From positions 1 through 46,921 of the forward strand of contig JAIYCX010000003.1 in the NCBI GenBank assembly GCA_027487795.1: a stretch of DNA of 46,921 bases, in the 5' to 3' direction. This DNA is from Pseudomonadota bacterium. GTDB lineage: Bacteria > Bdellovibrionota_C > UBA2361 > SZUA-149 > DAOLCO01. Within the stretch, counting starts at the first letter, position 1. Each line of letters starts with the position of its first letter. Positions 24,213 to 33,144 of the stretch are shown here, piece after piece. Under the pieces are notes generated by a model. That model was not told where the DNA came from. It ran no database searches and saw only the letters and a list, made by a program, of their open reading frames with translations. The position numbers and the translations under genes are program-made.

Positions 24213-24341
24213 GTTGACGAATATCAGTCGACAGTAATATACTTATAATTACTAGACACTTACATATCTGTCAACCAAATACTCTATTTACTTTCTGACA
24301 GTCTTTGATTATCTAACTACAAAAACTTTCATGGATTTCTT
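24213..24341. promoter_or_regulatory. Divergent promoter region with TGACAG-type half sites
   Basis: CTGTCA (24268-24273) and TGACAG (24296-24301) are inverse, and GTTGAC (24213-24218) and GTCAAC (24270-24275) are another inverse pair. TTGACG (24214-24219), 18 bases, TATACT would be a plus-strand promoter for the binding-protein gene, overlapped by these sites. These are candidate TrmB operators. Confidence 0.4.
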
Positions 24342-25424
24342 ATGAAAAATAAACTTAATGCTCTGTTTTCAGTGCTAACTCTATTCGCTCTTACTAAACC
24401 TTCTTTAATCATAGCTGAAAACATTAAAGTTGGTGCATTGATCTGCCTAAGTGGCGCCTGTGCGGACACAGGAAATAATTCACTAAGAGGAATTCAACTT
24501 GCTATTGATCAAATAAAAGAAAAACATGGAGATACTGTAGAGTTAGTAGTAGAGAACTCTGACGAATTAAACGGTGCGGCTCCAGTTAGTGCATATCTTT
24601 CTCTAAGAAGAAAACTAGATAATGCTTTTATAATAGGCCCCTCTTGGTCAGTAGGAGGAATGGCTATCGCTCCCATTGCGGCAAAAGATCCTAAAGTCCT
24701 TCTGATGTCTCCGTCATTAGGAGTCCGAGAATTTAAAGAGTTTGGAGAGAATATATTTTGCACTTGGCCTCATGATGATGTTGGTACTAAAGAATTAGCA
24801 AGAAGAGCATTTTCAAAAGGCCAAAAACATTTTGCCGTAATAGCTCACATCGCGCCATGGGATCTAGCGCAAGCTAAAGCATTTAAAGAAAAAATTATAG
24901 AACTTGGAGGAACTGTAGATCCTGATATCGAATATCAACCTAAAGAATTAGATCTTAAAACATATGTACTAAAAATAGTTAAAAGCAAAGCTGATGCAGT
25001 ATATTTATCGAACTACGCACAATTAGGTTTGTTTGCAAAAGAACTCAATAAATATGGCTTTAAGGGAGCAAAGTATGCTTCCTACATGGAGAAAATTCAA
25101 ATCGATCAAGCCAAAGGTAACTTAGAAGGCGTAGAGTTTAATATGCAGCCCGAGGGTTCAGAGGAATTTTTAAATGCTTACTTTAAAAAATTTAAAGTAA
25201 GACCAGGTACTGCGGCAGATACTTCATATGATTCATTAAACTTGATATACAACTCTATAAAAGAGACAAAATCAGAAGATCCTGCTGTTATCTCTAAATA
25301 CTTAGTTAATATAAAAAATTATCAAGGCGCTTCAGGTGAAATTACTTTTGATGAAAAAGGAGGAATAACTCGACCTCCAGCATTTTTTTTTCTGAAAGGC
25401 GAGAAATATCAGAGAGTGCAGTAG
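24342..25424 (+). CDS. Periplasmic substrate-binding protein, branched-chain amino acid type (Peripla_BP_6)
   Basis: The 360-residue protein has a Sec signal (~1-25, cut after LIIA). The mature part follows the LivJ-like pattern: ENIKVGALICLSGACADTGNNSLRGIQLAIDQI, VELVVENSDELNGAAPVSAYLSL, NAFIIGPSWSVGGMAIAPIA, and a late YQGASGEITFDEKGG. Such proteins deliver amino acids or related solutes to an ABC importer. No permease or ATPase genes are nearby, so it is an orphan here. It is probably controlled by the divergent TrmB regulator. A hairpin follows the gene. Confidence 0.88.
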   Translation: MKNKLNALFSVLTLFALTKPSLIIAENIKVGALICLSGACADTGNNSLRGIQLAIDQIKEKHGDTVELVVENSDELNGAAPVSAYLSLRRKLDNAFIIGPSWSVGGMAIAPIAAKDPKVLLMSPSLGVREFKEFGENIFCTWPHDDVGTKELARRAFSKGQKHFAVIAHIAPWDLAQAKAFKEKIIELGGTVDPDIEYQPKELDLKTYVLKIVKSKADAVYLSNYAQLGLFAKELNKYGFKGAKYASYMEKIQIDQAKGNLEGVEFNMQPEGSEEFLNAYFKKFKVRPGTAADTSYDSLNLIYNSIKETKSEDPAVISKYLVNIKNYQGASGEITFDEKGGITRPPAFFFLKGEKYQRVQ

Positions 25425-25471
25425 TAAAGTTCTTATTATTAAAAAAGAGGAAACAACGAACTTCAAACCAT

Positions 25472-25500
25472 AACAGAGATGCGCGAAAAGCATCTCTGTT
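25472..25500 (+). terminator. Hairpin after the binding-protein gene
   Basis: AACAGAGATGC / GCATCTCTGTT forms an 11-bp stem with a 7-base loop, 47 bases after the stop. It is followed by GAAAAATAATTTT rather than a pure T-run. It may serve the converging gene at 25527 as well. Confidence 0.6.
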
Positions 25501-25526
25501 GAAAAATAATTTTGAATATCTAGGGA

Positions 25527-25970
25527 TCAATCATTACCACTACCGCATCCAGCACAACTATCACAATCATCACAAGCAGCAGCCTCCCCAAGTGACCAGA
25601 TATCAGAAGGAGCTTCTCCAAACTCATCTAAATAATCAGTCACAAATTCTATCGACGTAGACGACCGATGCCCAGCTTTCTGAAATTTGGCAGGTGTGTG
25701 ATGCAAAAAATATCCGAAAGCATTTTGGCAAAAAGTTTGATATCCCGCTGTGTGAAGCACCATATTATGCCACAACTCGTCTAAGACTTTCGAGCGCATC
25801 GAATGCTTTTTCCCTCTTAATGCTAGAATGAAATACCTTTTCAATTCCAACATTGCTTGAAGAGAAACATCCTCACGACCGTCGTTATCTTCCAAATACG
25901 GTGTCAGATCAAAATCTAAAATGAATTTCTCTCTTACTGAACCTACCACATCTACAAAACTTGCCAGCAT
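25527..25970 (-). CDS. Glycine-rich-domain (DUF1399)-like protein with Cys-rich tail
   Basis: The 147-residue protein has the helical core of the DUF1399/GRDP-like family, with its paired motif SKVLDELWHNMVLHTAGYQTFCQNAFGYFLHHTP (DELWH and HT...Y..FC). The protein ends in CDDCDSCAGCGSGND, with four cysteines in 10 residues, suitable for metal binding. AGGAG precedes the ATG by 8 bases. The biochemical role of the family in bacteria is unknown. A DUF5685-like protein with a similar Cys-rich tail lies 4 kb away. Confidence 0.65.
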   Translation of the reverse strand: MLASFVDVVGSVREKFILDFDLTPYLEDNDGREDVSLQAMLELKRYFILALRGKKHSMRSKVLDELWHNMVLHTAGYQTFCQNAFGYFLHHTPAKFQKAGHRSSTSIEFVTDYLDEFGEAPSDIWSLGEAAACDDCDSCAGCGSGND

Positions 25971-26477
25971 GACAAATACTCCTAACAGATTCTTGGGACA
26001 ACAATAGCAACATTTCTCAGTCTCTAATACACATCAGACAAACTTGAGAGCGTGGTTGTTCCTTTAATAACTCTTTATTCAAGAATTGCTAAAGGAACAA
26101 CCAAATAATGAGCTGAAATAATTATCAGTTAGCATTATCTTCCTTAAATCTAGCCTAGTAGACCCATAATAACCTTCTTTAAAAACTTTTAAGTTCGTTG
26201 CTTTCCATAAAACAACAGATTCTTTCTACCCTTATTGACTTACAAATAATTACATACTATTACGGTCATAATTGAAAAAAGTCAAGATAAGTATATTATT
26301 TCCATTATTTTAAAAGCATGTAGCAAAGTCTTAGTTTAACAAACTTAAAGTTAGAATTTACTATTTATAAAAGTTTAAATCTACAACATACTAAAATTAT
26401 TTGTTTTTTCTATTGAGAAAAGAGGCTGGTACCTTGCGAGAACAAAAACTCCTTACAGCTATCATTACAACGTATAG
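25971..26477. other. 507-base gap with inverted repeat and a dispersed repeat copy
   Basis: A perfect 14-bp inverted repeat, TGGTTGTTCCTTTA (26053-26066) / TAAAGGAACAACCA (26090-26103), is present. AGCATGTAGCAAAGT (26315-26329) is a copy of the dispersed motif also found near 43.9 and 46.1 kb. No gene was recognised. Confidence 0.5.
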
Positions 26478-27437
26478 CTAAGTAGTAACCTCCATAAGAC
26501 TCTCAGTCAAACTTTCAATATCCGGAAGCTCCGATGCTCTATCTGGAAAACTTTTAAAAATGATGTTTTTATTTTCAAAAATAACTATACCCGGCATTTG
26601 AAGTGGGTCAGAGTTCGCCCAGCCAACACCGTAGCCCTTTAATACTCCAACTACAAAACCGCGCAACCATTCTTTAGGACCCAAAAGCTGAATAAAACTA
26701 CCTCTAGATAAACCTACTGCTCGATATAAAACTCTCGTTGGATCGCTTATCCTAGTAGAGTGCTGAAGTTGATAACTTTCAAAAAAACTTTCTGCAATAT
26801 CGTGAGTTTCTCCGTGAACAAAAACAACTTTATGAGAATTTTCTATAATTTGTATTTTTTTTGAAATCTTATCTGTTAGCTCTCTGCAAAAGGTACACCC
26901 TAAGTGTCTTAAAAAAACAAATGCTACCTTTTTATTGGTGTCTAATAAAGTTAAGTTAGAGACTCCTTTTTGATCTACTGTTTTTTTTATTGCCTCTACT
27001 GGATCACTTAGAATAACTTCTTCATTTGTATGAATCAAATAGTACTCTTTTAAAATTCTAAAAAAGGGATACAACCAAATAAAGTCATTTGTTAAAGTAA
27101 TTAATCCAAATTTGAAGGGTAATAAACCAATGCTTGCATGGTAGAAAAAACCAAGTGGTCCAAAAACTTTACCCATAAAGCCAACTAAAACTATTGGCCA
27201 GTAGCGATAAGGATCAAGAGCAGCTATACCATAGCCGATACCAAATACTCCTACAAACATACCAATGCACTGCCAAATACCAATATAGTTTGGAGCAGGC
27301 ATTCCAAATAAACTAAAGTAATGCTCAGGAAATATTCCAACCCATAGTGCCCAGATTGCATTATATATAGCAGCTGCTAATAGCCAATTTCTATCTCGTA
27401 TTGGAGCTAAAGGTATTTCAATTAATCTCTTATTCAT
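26478..27437 (-). CDS. Membrane-anchored thioredoxin/peroxiredoxin-like protein (AhpC/TSA-2, SelL-like)
   Basis: The 319-residue protein (from ATG 27437) is a fusion. Residues ~15-135 form four membrane helices (WLLAAAIYNAIWALWVG; YIGIWQCIGMFVGVFGIGYGIAAL; WPIVLVGFMGKVFGPLGF). The C-terminal ~150 residues are a thioredoxin fold of the AhpC/TSA-2 kind, with VAFVFLRHLGCTFCRELTDKI, Cys181 and Cys184. This suggests a membrane-tethered redox enzyme, perhaps reducing lipid peroxides. An in-frame TTG at 27455 is an alternative start; neither start has a Shine-Dalgarno sequence. It lies downstream of the SPFH pair on the same strand. Confidence 0.7.
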   Translation of the reverse strand: MNKRLIEIPLAPIRDRNWLLAAAIYNAIWALWVGIFPEHYFSLFGMPAPNYIGIWQCIGMFVGVFGIGYGIAALDPYRYWPIVLVGFMGKVFGPLGFFYHASIGLLPFKFGLITLTNDFIWLYPFFRILKEYYLIHTNEEVILSDPVEAIKKTVDQKGVSNLTLLDTNKKVAFVFLRHLGCTFCRELTDKISKKIQIIENSHKVVFVHGETHDIAESFFESYQLQHSTRISDPTRVLYRAVGLSRGSFIQLLGPKEWLRGFVVGVLKGYGVGWANSDPLQMPGIVIFENKNIIFKSFPDRASELPDIESLTESLMEVTT

Positions 27438-27529
27438 AAATAGAAGACGAGACAAAGGGGTGTTTATTACATATTGAATATTAATTCAGAACAGGCCAAT
27501 TTTTAAGCCTTAAAAGCTTTCTAATATGT

Positions 27530-28417
27530 TTATTTAACGTTTGCCGTCATTAAATCAGCAAGTCTTGGCCTTTGTGAGGGTAATAAATTAAGTTCTGCAT
27601 CAGATTCTATAATTCTATTTGTTTCAAGAGTTTCAAAAAGTGCGCTTGCTACTTCTTTATCTTGGCAAATAGATTTTAATGCTTGTCCAATAATCTGTGG
27701 TCTGATTGCAGCTGCTCTTGCAAATTCAGTAGCTGCTTCTTTATCAGCAGAACCTGAAATTACATTTACTTTATTCATTCCATCTTGATTAATTGCAGAA
27801 GTTACTTGTTTTAAGCGATTAACAACTTTACTTTCAATTTGCCTAATCATTCCTATATCTCGAAAATGTACTTTTCTAATATAGACAGAACCAAGTTTAA
27901 ATCCCCACATTGAAGCTTGCGGAGTGACTTCTTCTCTCACAGATTGACTCATTTCATGTCTATTTTCTAGCATTTTAGACAATGCTTGATTGCTTAAACA
28001 TCTGACCACTGCACTACTAACATTAGCATGCAATGAGCCTTCCGGATCAGAATTCTTAAATAAATATGAAACCGGATCAGATACTTTCATTTCATACCAA
28101 ACACCTATTCCCATAGGTGCTCCTTCTTCGGAATTAACTGGCTGACTTCTAAGGTAACGTTGGGCCATTCTAATATCAACTTTCTTTGAAGAACCAAGCC
28201 AATTAACAAACAAAGCTTTTGGTCCAAGTATAAGTAGCGGACAATTTAAACCAGGCTGATCGATTACCCCTACTACTTTACCAAAAAGAACATAAACACG
28301 TGCTTCTTGTTCATTTATAACAACATATAATCCAAATAATCGAATAAAAAAGAACAGTATCGGCTCTATAATAAATAATGAGACAAAAGTGATTATAGTA
28401 ATAATTAGAACATTCAT
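27530..28417 (-). CDS. SPFH/Band 7 membrane protein (second of a pair)
   Basis: The 295-residue protein has an N-terminal hydrophobic hairpin (VLIITIITFVSLFIIEPILFFFIRLFGLYVV) followed by the SPFH beta domain (VRVYVLFGKVVGVIDQPGLNCPL-type pattern, IRMAQRYLRSQPVNSEEG, KMSDPVSYLF) and an alpha-helical tail with EAATEFARAAAIRP. SPFH proteins form large rings on membranes and scaffold proteases or microdomains. The start is 2 bases after the upstream SPFH stop, with an AGAGGAA Shine-Dalgarno sequence inside that gene, so the two are coupled and probably form a hetero-oligomer, as HflK and HflC do. Confidence 0.8.
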   Translation of the reverse strand: MNVLIITIITFVSLFIIEPILFFFIRLFGLYVVINEQEARVYVLFGKVVGVIDQPGLNCPLLILGPKALFVNWLGSSKKVDIRMAQRYLRSQPVNSEEGAPMGIGVWYEMKVSDPVSYLFKNSDPEGSLHANVSSAVVRCLSNQALSKMLENRHEMSQSVREEVTPQASMWGFKLGSVYIRKVHFRDIGMIRQIESKVVNRLKQVTSAINQDGMNKVNVISGSADKEAATEFARAAAIRPQIIGQALKSICQDKEVASALFETLETNRIIESDAELNLLPSQRPRLADLMTANVK

Positions 28418-28419
28418 CT

Positions 28420-29394
28420 TTATCTTTCCTCTCTTATGATTTTTGAAGCTTTAGCAAATAAAGAAAGTTTTACGTTTCGTAGATAAGTTTCTAAAGCATT
28501 ATTACTTTTTAAATCTTGCAACTGCTCAGCAAGTGAAAGTAATGGTTGAACTTCAGCCTGTGCTTTTAAAGTTTCTATTTCGACTGCTCTGTGAGAAGCT
28601 ACAATCTTTTGGTCTGCTGCTGCTTGCGCCAAACTTATCTCAGACGAGACATGATTATGTGCAGTGTTAATAGCAGCAAGTGCAGACTCAACTTCCACTG
28701 GAGGTTCTATGCCCGTAATCAAAGAAGCATCTAAAATAATACCGTAACGAGCTGCGGTACATTGACATTCTTGAAACATACGATCGTTTATTAAACTTAA
28801 ATTTTTTCGTAAATCATTAATTGAAATTCCAGCAGCCTCTGCAAGTGAAGTAGAACTACCTGCACTAATAGCAAGATTTTTAGGTGCTTCAAAATTTGAA
28901 ATTAATTGCCTAAGTACTGAAACAAAATACCCCATGACATGAGTAATCGGATCTTTTACTCCAAATACATATGCGTATAAATTTTGTTCGCAAACTTTAA
29001 ATCTAATTTGACCAGTTAATCCTGTATTTAGCTGATCCTTTGTAACCGCTTCGAGAATGACTCCGCCCTTATTTGCCGTAGGTGTTTCTGGATCAAATGC
29101 CATATTAAAAGTTTCTATCGCTATTGAAACTTTATGAACTTTCTGCCAAGGCCATTTGAAATGTAAACCTGGTCCTATTGCTTCTAACTGTGGATAGGCA
29201 AATCTTTCTTTTTCTTCTTCATCTAGTAAAGAGGAGATGGGTAAATCTAGAGTAGTTAAATTAGAAAGTCTCTGCGCTCTGCCAAAGGAAGTTATCACAG
29301 CTTTCTCATTAGGACTTACCGTATAAAATCCCCCTAAGCAGTACCGAAGTACAAAATAAAATATTATTCCAAGAATGATTGCACTAAAGTACAT
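28420..29394 (-). CDS. SPFH/Band 7 membrane protein (first of a pair)
   Basis: The 324-residue protein has one N-terminal membrane helix (SAIILGIIFYFVLRYCLGG), then FYTVSPNEKAVITSFGRAQ, GPGLHFKWPWQKVHKVSIAIETF and a long helix (ISLAQAAADQKIVASHRAVEIETLKAQAEVQPLLSLAEQL) that would be the coiled-coil wall of an SPFH ring. It is paired with the downstream SPFH gene. HflK-like in order and design, but it lacks an adjacent FtsH and is not clearly an orthologue, so no symbol is given. The Shine-Dalgarno sequence is weak. Confidence 0.83.
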   Translation of the reverse strand: MYFSAIILGIIFYFVLRYCLGGFYTVSPNEKAVITSFGRAQRLSNLTTLDLPISSLLDEEEKERFAYPQLEAIGPGLHFKWPWQKVHKVSIAIETFNMAFDPETPTANKGGVILEAVTKDQLNTGLTGQIRFKVCEQNLYAYVFGVKDPITHVMGYFVSVLRQLISNFEAPKNLAISAGSSTSLAEAAGISINDLRKNLSLINDRMFQECQCTAARYGIILDASLITGIEPPVEVESALAAINTAHNHVSSEISLAQAAADQKIVASHRAVEIETLKAQAEVQPLLSLAEQLQDLKSNNALETYLRNVKLSLFAKASKIIREER

Positions 29395-29482
29395 GTTGCC
29401 TGTGAAAGTTTAATTAGTAGAACTAAAGATGGCTTAAATTGTGAGGGTATGTCAACAAAAATAAATGTTAACCTGCCCCTTC

Positions 29483-30112
29483 CTAACCTGCACGGTGAAA
29501 AAAGTAATTCCCCAATCCAATGGTAAAAATCAACTGCCCATATAATGCATGTTCTACTGATGCAGCTAATAAAGAATTGGTCTTTCTATAAGTATTAGCA
29601 AATAGCAAACCCCCTATCGTAGATAAGACCACGGAGATCCAACTACCAAAAAGTATATGCGCCAAGCCAAAACTAATAGCACTTGCTATCAGTAGATATG
29701 TCTCATTAACAAATAAATTTTTATATCGATGATAAAAAAACGCTCTATAAATGATTTCTTGAGGGTATACAGATAATACTGGATACAGCAGCATAACTAA
29801 TGCCCAAAGTATTGGTCTACTTAAAGGAAAAGAAAAAAGCTTATCAGGTTGTAGATAATAAACAAAAGCTATCATTAGCAATGCAGAAATTAGTAATGGC
29901 TTTATAAATGATTTTATTATAATTTTTAGGCCCTCTTTTCTCCATAAATTATTCCGATCAAAGGATTTATCTTTAAATAAAATAAAAGTCATTACAACTG
30001 CTATTCCTATTATAAAAGGCATTGGCTTCTTAGGAAGCAAGCCAAGTGGAAATAGTAGTGGCAAGCCAAGATATAAGATTACGAATTCTGCTAGAAGGCT
30101 ATATTTTTTCAT
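29483..30112 (-). CDS. CPBP-family intramembrane protease
   Basis: The 209-residue polytopic protein shows the CPBP (Abi/Rce1-like) motifs. Motif 1 is PQEIIYRAFFYHRY (Glu119, Arg123; the usual EE is QE). Motif 2 is FGLAHILFG (His152). Motif 3 is EHALYGQ (His188). These residues would bind metal in a site within the membrane. The substrate is unknown. It is on the same strand as the SPFH pair, 89 bases upstream of the first SPFH start, and could share its transcript; SPFH-protease association is a known theme. Confidence 0.8.
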   Translation of the reverse strand: MKKYSLLAEFVILYLGLPLLFPLGLLPKKPMPFIIGIAVVMTFILFKDKSFDRNNLWRKEGLKIIIKSFIKPLLISALLMIAFVYYLQPDKLFSFPLSRPILWALVMLLYPVLSVYPQEIIYRAFFYHRYKNLFVNETYLLIASAISFGLAHILFGSWISVVLSTIGGLLFANTYRKTNSLLAASVEHALYGQLIFTIGLGNYFFHRAG

Positions 30113-30169
30113 GGGTTATAGATATGTTGCTAAATCGAGGTTAGCAAATAAAATATAAAAATAGATGGA

Positions 30170-30208
30170 CTAAAAACAGAGCGAGATGACTTAATTATCA
30201 TCTCGCTC
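30170..30208 (-). terminator. Intrinsic terminator of the DUF5685-like gene
   Basis: On the minus strand the stem GAGCGAGATGA / TCATCTCGCTC (11 bp, 8-base loop) is followed by TGTTTTTAG. It starts about 15 bases after the stop at 30223. Confidence 0.75.
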
Positions 30209-30222
30209 ACAAAAAAAGACAG

Positions 30223-31335
30223 TTAACAGCAATCCTTCTCACAATCCTTAGTGCAATCATCACAACAGCTGTTAGCACCGGACTCTTGCATACATCCTTC
30301 GCAAGCTGCTTCGCCTGCTTTTTCCCCTACTCTGCAGAAACAGTGTTGACAAGTTAGCGCACAACAAGGATCTATAAATAGATATCCCTTAGCTCTTTTT
30401 TGAGCTGGAATAGTAAAAATTACAGCTCGTATTAAAAAAGAAAATGCTGAGAGAATTCTTCTAGTGCGTAAGTAAAGACTTTGAGAAATCGTCTTGCTGC
30501 TCACCTCCTCTCGGTCCAAAAGACGAGTAGTTATTCTCTCTGAAATAGATTTAGCTATCTTGCCAGAGATACTCTCCAATCCAAACTGATTTCTACATAA
30601 TTCAGAGACTCCATTCAGTCTAGAAATACTAAAATCTAGCATTTCTCTTGCTGACTGCTCATCTTTTACTATGTTATAATCCCCATTCTTCAAATCTTTT
30701 TTCCAATCTACGCCACAATCAAAAGCTATCAAAGATGCTCCAAAATCATATCCAATCTTAGAAAAAGTACTTTCTGACTGGTGATTATTAAGTAGCTTGC
30801 ACAAAGAAACAAACACACTTTGAAATGCCTTCGCCGTTGGTACTACATAAGAATCAATAGCATGAGAAGAAGGATCTTGTTTTTCTAAGCAGTGATGTTC
30901 GTTTACTAAGGTGTTTAAATTTTCTAGAAAACCTGGAAGCTGTTTGTTAAAATAACTTTTCATTTTTTCTATTTGATTACGAAACAACCAAAGTAAAAAA
31001 TTAGCTCTCTGCTTAACTAAAAGCTTTCCATCAATTACATCATCTTGCAATTTTACCCATGTAAGTAACATTGCAAAAGAGGTGCAGTACTCAGCCACTA
31101 TCTGATCTTCTTTCGAATCATCCTTATCGAGCGACCTCAACCTACAACAAGTTTGATTTTTGATGCATTCAGAATTGAACATTGCTGCGTCTTTAGCGCA
31201 TGCAAATAGGAAGATTGCGTCATAACTATGAAAAAGAGCACTTCGTTTTCCATAGAGACCATGTTGATACTGACACAGTCTGCTATAAACCGATCGGTAG
31301 GAAGCAGTAAATTCAGAACGTGCAAATCCAAACAT
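30223..31335 (-). CDS. DUF5685-like helical protein with Cys-rich C-terminus
   Basis: The 370-residue protein begins MFGFARSEFTASYRSVYSRLCQYQHGLYG, then LYGKRSALFHSYDAIFLFACA and an all-helical core with repeated acidic/Asp motifs (LQDDVIDGKLLVKQR; IAFDCGVDWKKDLKNGDYN). These resemble DUF5685, whose core recalls prenyl-synthase-type helices. The last ~50 residues carry about 15 cysteines (CALTCQHCFCRVG, CEGCMQE, SCCDDCTKDCEKDCC), suggesting metal or cluster binding. AGGAG precedes the ATG. In some bacteria DUF5685 sits near DUF1399/GRDP proteins; here such a protein lies at 25527-25970. Confidence 0.68.
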   Translation of the reverse strand: MFGFARSEFTASYRSVYSRLCQYQHGLYGKRSALFHSYDAIFLFACAKDAAMFNSECIKNQTCCRLRSLDKDDSKEDQIVAEYCTSFAMLLTWVKLQDDVIDGKLLVKQRANFLLWLFRNQIEKMKSYFNKQLPGFLENLNTLVNEHHCLEKQDPSSHAIDSYVVPTAKAFQSVFVSLCKLLNNHQSESTFSKIGYDFGASLIAFDCGVDWKKDLKNGDYNIVKDEQSAREMLDFSISRLNGVSELCRNQFGLESISGKIAKSISERITTRLLDREEVSSKTISQSLYLRTRRILSAFSFLIRAVIFTIPAQKRAKGYLFIDPCCALTCQHCFCRVGEKAGEAACEGCMQESGANSCCDDCTKDCEKDCC

Positions 31336-31401
31336 AAGAGTAACTCCTAAAAAAACCTTGAATAGTCCATCTACCCTACTAAAACATACTAAAATCTTTT
31401 G

Positions 31402-31436
31402 AGAGTATCAACTTTGAAATTTCAAGTTGATACTCT
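31402..31436. repeat. 35-bp palindromic hairpin upstream of the DUF5685-like gene
   Basis: The 13-bp arms AGAGTATCAACTT / AAGTTGATACTCT enclose a further self-complementary TTGAAATTTCAA. It is 66 bases before the DUF5685-like start and could be an operator or a leader hairpin. The rest of 31336-31684 shows no gene. Confidence 0.5.
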
Positions 31437-31684
31437 TTACATGTATTTTTTAAGTTTACTATAACTATTTAAAAATCCTCACCAAAAAATACTAAACCTA
31501 CACTACTTACTTCTAATAATTTGACTAGCAACAGCTATTCAAATATAGATTACTAATATAGAGTTGATGATGGGTAGAATCGAAACATAGCACACTACAA
31601 AGGTAATGATCTAAAAGTCTAATTCCACATCAGTATTTTTTTAGTGTGTGAAGTATACAAGGTTTTTTTTCGTTAGAGGTTAAC

Positions 31685-32821
31685 ATGCTAGATTCTGACA
31701 GAGCTGCTAATTCAATTATTGCTCATTACGATAATCTTCGAAAATTGCCCGGCATCGAAGTTGCAAAAATTACAAAAGTAACAGAACTTGAGCTTCCAAT
31801 TGCAGAAGCATACACCAATTTTCTATCTACAAATTCTGATTTTTTTCTTAATTTCACAGATTACTTTATGGTGTGGACTCGAGTTGATTTACTCATTAAA
31901 TTATTTGTAACTTCTGCTGCTTACGATATAGCAGGCGACATCACAGAAGGAATTGTTCATAGGGTTCATAGGTTAGAGGCCGAAGAAGACTGTCTTCAGT
32001 TTTTTACTCCTTCAAAAAAGTTTATTGAGTCGGAAGTTAATACTTACTTTGATAACTTTAAAGAAAAGATGAAGATAGCATATCCTGTAGATAAACCAAA
32101 GATAACTTGTAGTCTATACAACTCGAATAATCTAGGTAAATTTATTTTTTCTAGATTAAGATTTGAAAGTAAAGTCTTTACTTTTATCGGTGAAAAAGAA
32201 ACTTCATTAATATCTGCTTTAGAACTGATCCTTTTGTCCACAGGAGAATTACATCAAGAAGAAGATGATAGTACATTTCTATTTGAGTTAAAAGGCAACC
32301 CTAAACTGTCAAAGAAGCTTTCTAAGTTCGATAAAAAATTGAAGGCAGGCCATGGCATATTGTTTTGGAAAAAACTTTTTTCAAAATTAGAAGACCGGTC
32401 ACATTCTCTTTTCTATGCTGCAAGGAGTAGTCATTATTTATTCATCGGAAAGATCTCTTCTTCAAGTGAACTTAGATCTAGTCTATTATCAGATTGGATG
32501 ACACCGTTATCTGCTTTTTTAAATGGAGTAAAAAAGTTGTCGATAGAAGAGCGTGATCAAATTGGCCTTATGCTACTTCAAGATTCGATAGCCCAAGTTC
32601 CATTTTTAAAGAATAAAAGAACAACACTGAAAATGTACTCAAAAGTACTTGTTGAAAAATTAAATGAAAGTCTTAACGAAACAGAAATAGCAGTTGATCA
32701 AATTCATGAAGTAGACAATCAATGGGGAAAAGACATGTTATTTCTTAAAAAATTATTTAAGCGCAGGGGTAAGATAATCATAGAAAGATTTATAACTGGC
32801 ATGCTAAGTCAAGACCGTTAA
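31685..32821 (+). CDS. Unknown cytoplasmic protein
   Basis: The 378-residue protein has no signal peptide or membrane helix and no domain that I recognise. It is a mix of helices and strands, with an acidic centre (HQEEDDSTFLFELKGNP) and basic helices near the C-terminus (KKLFKRRGKIIIERFI). An AGAGG Shine-Dalgarno sequence lies 5 bases before the ATG, and codon use looks like the neighbours, so it is a real gene. It stands alone, with gaps of about 350 and 320 bases on either side. Confidence 0.6.
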   Translation: MLDSDRAANSIIAHYDNLRKLPGIEVAKITKVTELELPIAEAYTNFLSTNSDFFLNFTDYFMVWTRVDLLIKLFVTSAAYDIAGDITEGIVHRVHRLEAEEDCLQFFTPSKKFIESEVNTYFDNFKEKMKIAYPVDKPKITCSLYNSNNLGKFIFSRLRFESKVFTFIGEKETSLISALELILLSTGELHQEEDDSTFLFELKGNPKLSKKLSKFDKKLKAGHGILFWKKLFSKLEDRSHSLFYAARSSHYLFIGKISSSSELRSSLLSDWMTPLSAFLNGVKKLSIEERDQIGLMLLQDSIAQVPFLKNKRTTLKMYSKVLVEKLNESLNETEIAVDQIHEVDNQWGKDMLFLKKLFKRRGKIIIERFITGMLSQDR

Positions 32822-33144
32822 GGACAAAATGGAATTGATTTGAAATTTAAGGTTTAAAGTTTAAGGTTCTCTCTTTGAGTTAGTGGTGAACTCTAAAACC
32901 ACTCTTTTTTATTTGAATACCTAGGATCTATATCACCTCACTTAAACACTAAATCCTTCCTAGTTTACCCTGCCCGCGACAAGCTCCACTCGGCCAGGCT
33001 GGCCGTATTTCCCGAGCATAGTCGAGTGAAAGGGTTCCTCTTTGCTACTGCTACCACTTTAACATAACACTCTAAAATAATTGATTTTTATACTTATTCA
33101 ATCTATATCGTATTCTTCTAAAGAGCTTAAAATACATTGATCAT
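32822..33144. other. Gap with a GC-rich dispersed-repeat-like block
   Basis: The block at about 32970-33035 (CGCGACAAGCTCCACTCGG, GGCCAGGCTGGCC palindrome, CCCGAGCATAGTCGAG) stands out from the AT-rich surroundings. It resembles the CCTTCGACAAGCTCAGG motif at about 12791. A decayed repeat is likely. There is no gene. Confidence 0.4.

Noticed and set aside
28420..29394. Naming the SPFH pair hflK/hflC
   Set aside because: Order and coupling fit, but the sequences are divergent and no FtsH, Hfq or HflX context is present.
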